From: Wohlfahrtiimonas sp. | GTDB taxonomy: Bacteria; Pseudomonadota; Gammaproteobacteria; Cardiobacteriales; Wohlfahrtiimonadaceae | Reading direction: 5' to 3' | DNA: 18,506 nucleotides | NCBI GenBank assembly: GCA_030149965.1 | Contig: JASLHB010000037.1 | Location: 1 to 18,506 of the forward strand | In this document: positions 1 through 6,344 of the stretch, one piece after another | Position numbering within the stretch: the stretch's first letter is position 1 | Layout of the letters: every line of letters starts with the position of its first letter | Made by a program: the position numbers and the translations under genes | Notes under the pieces: generated by a model | The model's database searches: none | What the model was told of the DNA's origin: nothing | What the model saw: the letters and a program-made list of their open reading frames with translations, nothing else

Positions 1-909
1 ATAGCGGAAAAGATTAGAAACTTGTGTATTGGACATTGCTGTACCTAATGTTGCCACGACATTTTGTATTCCAAAATGCGACATCATTACAACATCCATG
101 TAGCCTTCAACCACCAAAATTTCATTATAATTGCGAACATCTCGGCGCAATTCGTATAAACCATAAAGCTCTTTACCTTTATGGAAAACAGGTGTTTCCG
201 GTGAATTTAAATATTTAGGTTCACCATCACCAATGATTCGTCCACCGAATGCAATAGTTTCCCCTTTTCTATTACGAATGGGAAACATCACTCGATCACG
301 GAATCGATCATAAAAATGATTTGGCTTATTTTGTGCAGGAATTATTAAACCTGCTTCTTCAAGCATTTGCTCATTGGCGCCTTTACTTTTTAAAGTCGTC
401 AATAATGCATTCCAACTATCTGGCGAAAAACCAATATTGAAGCGTTCAATATCTTCAGCAGTTAAATCTCGCTTTTGGAGATAATCACGTGCTTTTTGAT
501 GATCTGATTTTTTTAGTTCTCTTTGGAAAAAGAGATTGGCTTCATTCAGAGCAGTTAATGTTGTTTGTGTTTTCTTTTCTGCTTCTGGCGAGATATTGCT
601 TCTACGTTCATAAGGAATCACCATTCCTTCATGATGGGCTAAAAACTCTATGCTTTCTACAAATTCAAGTTTTTCATATTCCATCAAAAAAGTGATGACA
701 TTTCCCTTTGCCCCACAACCAAAGCAATGATATAACTGCTTGCTTTGGTTAACCATAAATGATGGGGTTTTCTCTTGATGAAATGGACAACAAGCCTTAA
801 AGCTATTGCCCATTTTTTTCAATGGAACACGCTGATTCACAATCTCGATGATATCAACGCGACCTAAAACTTCATCAATAAATTGATTGGGGATAAAACC
901 TTTACTCAT
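1..909 (-). CDS. dnaG: DNA primase DnaG (N-terminal 303 residues; C-terminal part runs off the window)
   Basis: DnaG makes the short RNA primers for replication, working with the DnaB helicase. The visible part starts MSKGFIPNQF and carries the CHC2 zinc-finger: CCPFH at residues 40-44 and CFGC at 62-65, so the likely zinc ligands are C41, H44, C62 and C65. The RNA-polymerase basic region follows (YDRFRDRVMFP at 200-210, FGGRII at 221-226), then the first TOPRIM acidic motif VVEGYMD at 266-272. No stop occurs before base 1, so the rest of TOPRIM and the DnaB-binding domain lie outside; full-length DnaG is usually near 580-600 aa. The ATG is 4 nt after the yqeY stop and has no clear Shine-Dalgarno sequence, which suggests translational coupling. 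A 6-bp inverted repeat (910-915 with 924-929) spans that stop codon. Recognition of the family is certain. Confidence 0.97.
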   Translation of the reverse strand, partial: MSKGFIPNQFIDEVLGRVDIIEIVNQRVPLKKMGNSFKACCPFHQEKTPSFMVNQSKQLYHCFGCGAKGNVITFLMEYEKLEFVESIEFLAHHEGMVIPYERRSNISPEAEKKTQTTLTALNEANLFFQRELKKSDHQKARDYLQKRDLTAEDIERFNIGFSPDSWNALLTTLKSKGANEQMLEEAGLIIPAQNKPNHFYDRFRDRVMFPIRNRKGETIAFGGRIIGDGEPKYLNSPETPVFHKGKELYGLYELRRDVRNYNEILVVEGYMDVVMMSHFGIQNVVATLGTAMSNTQVSNLFRY

Positions 910-913
910 TGCA

Positions 914-1360
914 TTATTTATTCAATGCAGCTTTCAATAATTTGCTTACTTCACCCATGTCAGCTTTGCCTTCTAACTTAGGTTTTAATATGCCCATTAC
1001 TTTACCCATATCTTTCATAGCAACTGCACCAGTTTCTTCGATCGCTTGGCTAATTGCAGCTTCAATATCTTCAGGTTTCATTTGTTCAGGTAAATAAGGC
1101 ATGATTACTGTTAATTCAGTTTCTTCTACAGCAACTAAATCTGTACGTTCTGCTTTTAAGAATTGTTCGATAGATTCTTTGCGTTGTTTAACCATTTTAA
1201 CTAAAACTGCTGTCACAGCTGCATCATCCATTTCGATGCGTTGATCAACTTCAACTTGTTTTATTTCTGCGCTAATTAAACGGAGTGTTGCAAGCTTCTC
1301 TTTATTCTTTTCACGCATTGCGGTTTTAATATCTTCCAAGATTGTCGCTTTCAAGCTCAT
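914..1360 (-). CDS. yqeY: GatB/YqeY domain protein, 148 aa
   Basis: Small stand-alone YqeY protein, resembling the tail domain of the GatB subunit of Asp/Glu-tRNA amidotransferase. Its cellular role is not well established; an effect on tRNA or translation is the usual inference. It starts MSLKATILEDIKTAMREK and ends with a GKVMGILKPKLEGKADMG-type helix pair, both typical of the family, and about 148 aa is the normal length. An in-frame ATG lies six codons upstream (1378), but the ATG at 1360 is preferred because GGAG sits 6 nt before it and because family members begin at this position. It is followed 4 nt later by dnaG, a pairing common in proteobacteria, so the two are probably one transcript. 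A promoter and dyad lie just upstream. Confidence 0.93.
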   Translation of the reverse strand: MSLKATILEDIKTAMREKNKEKLATLRLISAEIKQVEVDQRIEMDDAAVTAVLVKMVKQRKESIEQFLKAERTDLVAVEETELTVIMPYLPEQMKPEDIEAAISQAIEETGAVAMKDMGKVMGILKPKLEGKADMGEVSKLLKAALNK

Positions 1361-1372
1361 AATTAACTCCTT

Positions 1373-1404
1373 CTTCAAATCACATATTATAGAACGATTT
1401 GAAG
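1373..1404. repeat. Perfect 9-bp inverted repeat spanning the yqeY promoter, plus an overlapping 10-bp direct repeat
   Basis: CTTCAAATC at 1373-1381 and GATTTGAAG at 1396-1404 are exact reverse complements separated by 14 bp, and the -10 hexamer sits inside the spacer. In addition AAATCACATA occurs at 1377-1386 and again at 1406-1415. The symmetry around a -10 box is what a repressor operator looks like, but no regulator can be assigned. A transcript starting near 1379 would contain only one arm, so DNA binding is more likely than an RNA hairpin. Confidence 0.5.
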
Positions 1405-1414
1405 TAAATCACAT
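1386..1414 (-). promoter_or_regulatory. Predicted sigma-70 promoter for yqeY-dnaG
   Basis: A perfect -10 hexamer TATAAT lies at 1391-1386 (minus strand). The hexamer 17 nt upstream (1414-1409, ATGTGA) is a poor -35. The site lies between the terminator of the preceding lipoprotein gene and the yqeY ribosome site, where a new promoter is needed. The start point would be near 1379, leaving a leader of about 20 nt. The prediction rests on hexamer match and context only. Confidence 0.5.
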
Positions 1415-1444
1415 AAAAAAAGCCCAATCAAGTTGGGCTTTTTT
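1415..1444 (-). terminator. Rho-independent terminator of the DUF945 lipoprotein gene
   Basis: Stem AGCCCAA (1421-1427) pairs with TTGGGCT (1433-1439) around a 5-nt loop. On the minus strand it is followed by a run of six T (1420-1415). The opposite flank is also a T/A run, so it could act in both directions, but every neighbouring gene is on the minus strand. It lies about 20 nt beyond the lipoprotein stop codon and separates that gene from yqeY. Confidence 0.9.
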
Positions 1445-1462
1445 GCATAAAGGTTATGCTAT

Positions 1463-2989
1463 TTACTGAAATGCAGCAAAAATTTCAGCAGTTGTTAATG
1501 TTGTACCATTGATATTCCACTTGCCATCTTTGAATGCTATATCGATGAACAATGTACCTTCTTCAAATTTAACAGGAGAAACTCCTAATGGTGCAGCTTG
1601 CATTGCAACCAACATCATTACCATTTGAATTCCACCTTTTACTTCATCTTTAGCTTTTGACGCATCTTGGCCATTCAATGTTAAAAACTTCTCATATTGA
1701 GAAATCATGTAACCTTCGGTGATTGTACCTTTGAATTTGAATTCAGTGATGAAAGTATCAATCAAATCAACAGGTGTTTTACCTTCGAATTGTTCAGCCG
1801 CTGCATCAGGACCAGCTTGTAAAAGTGCAATCAATGCTTCGCTTGCTTGGAAAGCCACTTCAACTTTAACAGCGTCACCAATCGTTAATTTATTTTCGAT
1901 GACTGATTCTATACGAGTATCTTTTGTGAAGATATTAGCAATATCTTTCAAGAAATTAACTGCTTCTGCTTCATTAATGTCAGATGGATCTTGAGTAGAT
2001 AATGCATTTGCTTTTTCGACTAAATCTTTCCAGTTTTTGATATTTTTGATGCCTTTGATGTCTGTTGATACAAATAGTGAACCGAAATCAAGAGCAGCTA
2101 ATTTATCTTTAACAACACTGATCCCACCAACGTTATAACCAATGTTTGCAGAGATTAAACCGTTGTTTTCTTGTAATGCAGTTTTTGCTTCTAATTTACT
2201 TAATTTTGCACTGCCTGAATCTTTGCCAGATGCAAATTGTAAATCAAAAGATGCAGCTGTTGCTGTTGAAGCATATTTCAATGGACTTGCAACATATTCA
2301 GAAGAACCCACTAACTTTGAAACATCAGCAGATGCTTGTACTTCTTCTGACATTGGGCCTACAACTTTTAAATTCAAGCCTTTACCTTCGAAGCCTGATT
2401 TAAATGATTTTACTGAACTATAATCATCATTAAAGTTGATAGAAACATTGTTGTTTAAATCAGTTAATGTGAATTCTGCAACTGAAGTACCTGAAACTAA
2501 AACAGGAACTGTATTGCTAACTACTTTAGCTGTATAGCCAAATGATTTAGCTTTTTCGTTCAATTCGCCTTCGTATTTAGCATTTGACAAAATATTGTCG
2601 ATAACAACTTTATCACCTGTTTGTGGGATTTCTACTGTTACGTTGCCATTTGCAGTACCAGCGATTTTTGCAATACCATCTTTGTCATTATATTTTGCTA
2701 AATCAACATTAGCATCTGATGAAAAGTTGTATTGAATTAATACGCTGTTTTGATTTTCAGAATAATTAAAAGTATCTTTTAAAGTTACTTTATCATTTGC
2801 TTGATCCAATTGAGCTGTGTACGTCATTGTACCCATGCTGAATTCTGAAGATTGTTTAACAACAGTATTAGTTGCTGCTGTATAACTTTTTTCAAAACTC
2901 GGGAATTTTTCTGCAATCGATGCACCATTATTATCTGAACAACCATAAATGATGAGAGGCAAAGCAACTGCTAAAACGGTTTTTTTCAT
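1463..2989 (-). CDS. DUF945 (YdgA-like) family lipoprotein, 508 aa
   Basis: Predicted envelope lipoprotein. The N-terminus MKKTVLAVALPLIIYGCS is a lipoprotein signal with C17 as the acylation site. C17 is the only cysteine, and serine at +2 would predict outer-membrane sorting by E. coli rules. I assign it to DUF945 from the arrangement of its C-terminal half. A central LDFGSLFVSTDIKGI stretch (about 297-311) is followed by a helical KNWKDLVEKANALST segment. Near the end come YEKFLTLNGQDASKAKDEV, an 'EEGTLFIDIAFKDGKWNING' beta pair and a short TAEIFAAFQ tail. These match my recollection of E. coli YdgA in order and spacing, and 508 aa is close to its roughly 500 aa. E. coli YdgA has an N-terminal membrane segment rather than a lipobox. 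The function of the family is poorly known. AAGGAAAG precedes the ATG. The gene follows dusA by 48 nt and has its own terminator. Confidence 0.75.
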   Translation of the reverse strand: MKKTVLAVALPLIIYGCSDNNGASIAEKFPSFEKSYTAATNTVVKQSSEFSMGTMTYTAQLDQANDKVTLKDTFNYSENQNSVLIQYNFSSDANVDLAKYNDKDGIAKIAGTANGNVTVEIPQTGDKVVIDNILSNAKYEGELNEKAKSFGYTAKVVSNTVPVLVSGTSVAEFTLTDLNNNVSINFNDDYSSVKSFKSGFEGKGLNLKVVGPMSEEVQASADVSKLVGSSEYVASPLKYASTATAASFDLQFASGKDSGSAKLSKLEAKTALQENNGLISANIGYNVGGISVVKDKLAALDFGSLFVSTDIKGIKNIKNWKDLVEKANALSTQDPSDINEAEAVNFLKDIANIFTKDTRIESVIENKLTIGDAVKVEVAFQASEALIALLQAGPDAAAEQFEGKTPVDLIDTFITEFKFKGTITEGYMISQYEKFLTLNGQDASKAKDEVKGGIQMVMMLVAMQAAPLGVSPVKFEEGTLFIDIAFKDGKWNINGTTLTTAEIFAAFQ

Positions 2990-3037
2990 ATTCTTTCCTT
3001 GGTTAAATTTCGCTATATAATATCATAATCAACGAAA

Positions 3038-4015
3038 TTAGATCATTCTGTCGAAACTTTTTTTCACAGCATCTTCAAATACATTGAAGCTTGCATTATC
3101 AGCAAACATATTTTCACTTAAATGACGACGCCATTGTCGACTTTTTGGTATCCCATTGAATATCCCCAAAATATGTCGTCCTATATGATGAATCCGAACA
3201 CCATTGGCTAATTCTTCTTCTATATAAGGTTTTAATTCAGCGAGAATATCAAAAGCAGTTTTTTCTGATTGTTCAGCACCAAAATATAAGTGATCCACAT
3301 CATTTAAAATAAATGGTGAATTATAAACAGCGCGGCCAAGCATTACGCCATCTAAATTTTGCATAACCTCCAAACCTTCCTCAGGAGATTGAATGCCACC
3401 ATTTAATAAGATATTTAAGTGTGGAAAGTTATTCTTTAATTCATATACTCGATCATAATTTAAAGGTGGAACTTCCCTATTTTCTTTTGGAGATAAACCT
3501 GATAACCAAGCTTTACGGGCATGTACGATAAAAGTATCACAACCTGCTTTGCTGATGGTTTCTAAGAATCGATGAGAAAATTCATAATCATCTTGGTGGT
3601 CAATTCCGATACGATTTTTTATGGTGACAGGAATAGAAACAGCTGATTGCATTGCATCAAAACATTCAGCAACTAATTCTGGCTCTGTCATTAAGCACGC
3701 ACCAAAACGTCCTTTTTGTACACGATCCGATGGACAGCCACAATTGAGATTAATTTCTGTATAGCCATAATCTTCTGCAATTTTTGCACAAGCTTTCAAA
3801 TCGACTGGATCAGAACCACCTAATTGCAAAGCAACAGGATTTTCTTCAGGTTTGAAAAATAGATGATGTTTTTCATCGCCATGTAAAATTGCGCCAGTTG
3901 TTACCATTTCGGTATATAACAAGCTCTGTTTTGACATTAAACGATAAAAATAACGACAGTGGCGATCTGTCCAATTCAGCATGGGCGCTACGCTAAAACG
4001 ATGATATTCTTTCAT
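3038..4015 (-). CDS. dusA: tRNA-dihydrouridine synthase A (tRNA U20/U20a)
   Basis: FMN-dependent enzyme that reduces uridine to dihydrouridine in the tRNA D-loop using NADPH. The 325-aa protein has the Dus TIM-barrel signatures: SVAPMLNWTDRH at 8-19, NLNCGCPSDRVQKGRFGACL at 89-108 with catalytic cysteine C94, and HARKAWLSGLSPKENR at 165-180. Phosphate-binding NGGI (205-208) and LGRA (226-229) follow. The SGLSPKENR and RFGACLM segments are diagnostic of DusA rather than DusB or DusC. The start at 4015 is kept because the next ATG (codon 12) would remove the conserved SVAP. No Shine-Dalgarno sequence is visible; the ATG follows CTAGAAT directly and lies only 7 nt past the rpoD terminator T-run. 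The gene therefore seems to depend on read-through of that hairpin, or on a promoter between the rpoD stop and the hairpin. Confidence 0.95.
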   Translation of the reverse strand: MKEYHRFSVAPMLNWTDRHCRYFYRLMSKQSLLYTEMVTTGAILHGDEKHHLFFKPEENPVALQLGGSDPVDLKACAKIAEDYGYTEINLNCGCPSDRVQKGRFGACLMTEPELVAECFDAMQSAVSIPVTIKNRIGIDHQDDYEFSHRFLETISKAGCDTFIVHARKAWLSGLSPKENREVPPLNYDRVYELKNNFPHLNILLNGGIQSPEEGLEVMQNLDGVMLGRAVYNSPFILNDVDHLYFGAEQSEKTAFDILAELKPYIEEELANGVRIHHIGRHILGIFNGIPKSRQWRRHLSENMFADNASFNVFEDAVKKSFDRMI

Positions 4016-4022
4016 ATTCTAG

Positions 4023-4057
4023 AAAAACTAAAACCTCTTAAGTCATTAAGAGGTTTT
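4023..4057 (-). terminator. Terminator hairpin after rpoD, abutting the dusA start
   Basis: A perfect 12-bp stem: AAAACCTCTTAA (4030-4041) pairs with TTAAGAGGTTTT (4046-4057) around a 4-nt loop. On the minus strand the stem ends in TTTT, then AG, then five T (4027-4023). It lies about 40 nt beyond the rpoD stop codon, the normal place for a terminator. Only 7 nt separate the T-run from the dusA ATG, so it may also work as an attenuator in the dusA leader. Confidence 0.85.
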
Positions 4058-4099
4058 AATATATAAATAATTATTGAGAAATAATAGTTAGATTCAAAA

Positions 4100-5980
4100 C
4101 TATTCGTTGTCTAAGAAGCTACGTAGGCTTTCAGAACGGTTTGGATGACGCAATTTGCGAAGAGCTTTCGCTTCGATCTGACGAATACGTTCACGTGTTA
4201 CATCAAATTGTTTACCTACTTCTTCTAAAGTATGATCTGTGTTCATATCGATACCGAAACGCATACGCAATACTTTTGCTTCACGTGGTGTTAAGCTTTC
4301 CAATACTTCACGAGTTGCTTCGCTCAAGCCAACACTTGTTGCAGCCTCTAATGGAGAAACCATGCCAGTATCTTCAATGAAATCACCTAAATGTGAATCT
4401 TCATCATCACCAACAGGTGTTTCCATTGAGATTGGTTCTTTAGCAATCTTTAACACTTTACGGATACGATCTTCAGGCAAGCCCATTGCTTCCGCCAATT
4501 CTTCTGGCGTTGCTTCACGCCCCATATCTTGTAGCATTTGACGAGAAATACGATTCAATTTATTGATCGTTTCGATCATATGTACAGGAATACGGATTGT
4601 ACGCGCCTGATCTGCAATCGAACGCGTGATTGCTTGGCGAATCCACCATGTTGCATATGTAGAGAATTTAAAACCACGACGATATTCAAACTTATCTACG
4701 GCTTTCATCAAACCAATGTTACCTTCTTGAATCAAATCCAAGAACTGTAAACCACGGTTTGTGTATTTTTTCGCGATAGAGATTACCAAACGTAAGTTTG
4801 CTTCAATCATTTCGCGCTTAGCACGTTTTGCTTTTGCTTCGTTGATAGAAATTTCACGATTGATCTCTTTGATCGAGAAAATAGCTAAACCATGAGATTT
4901 TTCAATGTGTAATAAAGCATCTTGGATTTTAAACATTTCATCTTTGTGTTCTGCCAATGCTTTTGCATATTTTGCTTTACCAGATGAAACTTCTTCAAAC
5001 CATTCTTTATTAGTTTCGTTACCTGGAAAACCTCGGATAAAGTCTTCACGTGGCATTTTGCTCATTGCGATACAGATTTTCATCGCTTTACGTTCAAGCG
5101 GACGAATTTGATCAATGGTATCTTTTAACAAAACTACCATATCATCTTGCATTTTCGGTGCTAATCTGAATTCAATGAACTTACTTTTTAAACGTTCTTG
5201 AGCTTCAGCAATCAAGGTTTCAATATTCTTTTTACGCTTGTTAGCACGAAGCGCATCAATTTCAGCGATGATAGTTTTTAATTCAGCAATTTTTTCTGCG
5301 AAAATTTCTTTATTAGGACCCGTTTCAGCAGCTGCACCACTACCACCTTCAGCTTCTTCATCTTCTTCAATATCATCAGCGGGCGCTTCATCATCTACGA
5401 TCTCTAACTCTTCATCGTCTTTATCTTCAACGATTTCTGAATAGTAGCCTGCTTCGACAAATCCTGATGCAATATCACCTAAACGTTGTTCGGTGCCTAA
5501 TGTTTCTTCATAGCGTTTAATCAACAAATCTACAGCTGGGTAGAAATTTGCCAAATTCAACAATGCGTTGTTTAAGCCTTCTTCTATACGGATTGCGATA
5601 GATTTTTCTTCATCACGAGATAAAAGATCAACCGTTCCCATTTCACGCATGTACATACGAACTGGATCTGTTGTACGGCCAATTTCACTGCTATCGATAT
5701 TTGCAAGTACAGCTGCTGCCTCATCTACAGCATCGTCATCACCAATAGAATCACTGGTTAAAAGCATGCTGTCTACATCTGGCGCTTCATCACTTACTTT
5801 GATGCCCATTTCTGAGATCATAGAAATGATGCTTTCAATTTGCTCTGGATCTATGATGTCTTCAGGAAGGTGATCGTTGATTTCAGCATACGTTAAGTAA
5901 CCTTGCTCTTTACCCTGAGCGATTAGTTCCTTAATACGCTCTTGTTGTTCTGTAACTGTTAAAGCACTTTGCTTGCTCAT
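4100..5980 (-). CDS. rpoD: RNA polymerase primary sigma factor RpoD (sigma-70), 626 aa
   Basis: Housekeeping sigma factor that directs RNA polymerase to -35/-10 promoters. Region 1.1 occupies about residues 1-80 and region 1.2 contains DPVRMYMREMG (105-115). A long non-conserved region follows (about 135-385), with an acidic stretch at 185-212. Region 2 runs from about 388 and includes LDLIQEGNIGLMKAVDKF (414-431) and the -10 element helix YATWWIRQAITRSI (442-455). Region 3 begins near RIPVHMIETINK (463-474). The region 4 helix-turn-helix (TLEEVGKQFDVTRERIRQIE, 584-603) reads the -35. The C-terminus SLRSFLDNE is typical. Length is slightly above the 613 aa of E. coli. The Shine-Dalgarno sequence is weak (GGA about 7 nt before the ATG). 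It is not preceded by dnaG as in the classical operon; it has its own promoter and terminator and comes first in the block leading to dnaG. Confidence 0.98.
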   Translation of the reverse strand: MSKQSALTVTEQQERIKELIAQGKEQGYLTYAEINDHLPEDIIDPEQIESIISMISEMGIKVSDEAPDVDSMLLTSDSIGDDDAVDEAAAVLANIDSSEIGRTTDPVRMYMREMGTVDLLSRDEEKSIAIRIEEGLNNALLNLANFYPAVDLLIKRYEETLGTEQRLGDIASGFVEAGYYSEIVEDKDDEELEIVDDEAPADDIEEDEEAEGGSGAAAETGPNKEIFAEKIAELKTIIAEIDALRANKRKKNIETLIAEAQERLKSKFIEFRLAPKMQDDMVVLLKDTIDQIRPLERKAMKICIAMSKMPREDFIRGFPGNETNKEWFEEVSSGKAKYAKALAEHKDEMFKIQDALLHIEKSHGLAIFSIKEINREISINEAKAKRAKREMIEANLRLVISIAKKYTNRGLQFLDLIQEGNIGLMKAVDKFEYRRGFKFSTYATWWIRQAITRSIADQARTIRIPVHMIETINKLNRISRQMLQDMGREATPEELAEAMGLPEDRIRKVLKIAKEPISMETPVGDDEDSHLGDFIEDTGMVSPLEAATSVGLSEATREVLESLTPREAKVLRMRFGIDMNTDHTLEEVGKQFDVTRERIRQIEAKALRKLRHPNRSESLRSFLDNE

Positions 5981-6024
5981 ATGAATTCCGATAACCCTAG
6001 TAAATGTGAAAAACGCAATATTAT

Positions 6025-6033
6025 ATTATACCA
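6025..6033 (-). promoter_or_regulatory. rpoD: Extended -10 promoter of rpoD
   Basis: TGGTATAAT on the minus strand (6033-6025) is a perfect -10 hexamer with the TGn extension. No good -35 lies 16-18 nt upstream; the best match, TAGACA, is 24 nt away, so the extended -10 probably compensates. The start point would be near 6018, giving a leader of about 38 nt before the rpoD ATG. Confidence 0.65.
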
Positions 6034-6060
6034 TATTTAGCACAGCATAATAACTGTCTA

Positions 6061-6132
6061 TGAAGTTAAAATTTCATTGGCATACGTGCCGATTCCATGT
6101 GTTTGACAATGGTAATTATTTGTTTAACTTCA
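6061..6132. repeat. 72-bp nested inverted repeat between the lipoprotein gene and rpoD
   Basis: TGAAGTTAAA at 6061-6070 and TTTAACTTCA at 6123-6132 are exact 10-bp reverse complements enclosing 52 bp. Inside are a small perfect hairpin (GGCA-TACG-TGCC, about 6079-6090) and an imperfect one (ATTCCAT against ATGGTAAT). The element lies upstream of the rpoD promoter and about 17 bp past the stop of the small lipoprotein gene. It has no T-run typical of a terminator. It could be a processing or transcript-end structure, a small RNA, a miniature repeat element or a regulator site; the sequence does not decide between them. Confidence 0.5.
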
Positions 6133-6148
6133 AAGCTAAATATAAAAA

Positions 6149-6331
6149 TTAATATGCATTTTGCGTTTCTAATTTTTCCATATTTCTCTTTAAACTTTTA
6201 TCCAGCTCAATTTCAATTTGTTTTTTCTGTTCAACTGCATAATGGCTGTTAACAGATTTATCGTCGTTGTCGCCGCAAGCAGTTAAGAAAAATACGGCCC
6301 CTGTTGCTATTAAGTATAAGAAATTTTTCAC
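6149..6331 (-). CDS. Small predicted lipoprotein, 60 aa, unknown function
   Basis: The reading frame is open back to 6412, but the sensible start is GTG at 6331. It gives (M)KNFLYLIATGAVFFLTACG, a textbook lipoprotein signal with lipobox LTAC and lipid-bearing C19. Longer forms would put 27 non-signal residues in front and would overlap anmK. The mature part is only about 42 aa: an acidic linker (GDNDDKS) and then a charged helical stretch with possible coiled-coil character (VEQKKQIEIELDKSLKRNME). AGG lies 11 nt before the GTG and overlaps the anmK stop, so translation may be coupled. The gap to anmK is 13 nt, which makes it the probable last gene of the tetR-murQ-anmK operon. I do not recognise the family; it is not LptM-like beyond the lipobox. 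Confidence 0.7.
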   Translation of the reverse strand: MKNFLYLIATGAVFFLTACGDNDDKSVNSHYAVEQKKQIEIELDKSLKRNMEKLETQNAY

Positions 6332-6344
6332 AATTTTGATGAAC

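Noticed and set aside
909..1097. 62-codon plus-strand frame
   Set aside because: Antisense to yqeY, whose identity is clear; no ribosome site.
1361..1378. Six-codon upstream extension of yqeY
   Set aside because: The GGAG ribosome site lies between this ATG and the one at 1360, and family members begin at the latter.
5238..5873. Serine-rich plus-strand frames across rpoD
   Set aside because: They are the reverse reading of the acidic GAA/GAT/GCA-rich codons of the sigma-70 N-terminal part; low complexity and no start signals.
6103..6108. Perfect TTGACA on the plus strand
   Set aside because: No -10 hexamer lies 15-19 nt downstream and no plus-strand gene follows; it falls inside the 72-bp inverted-repeat element.
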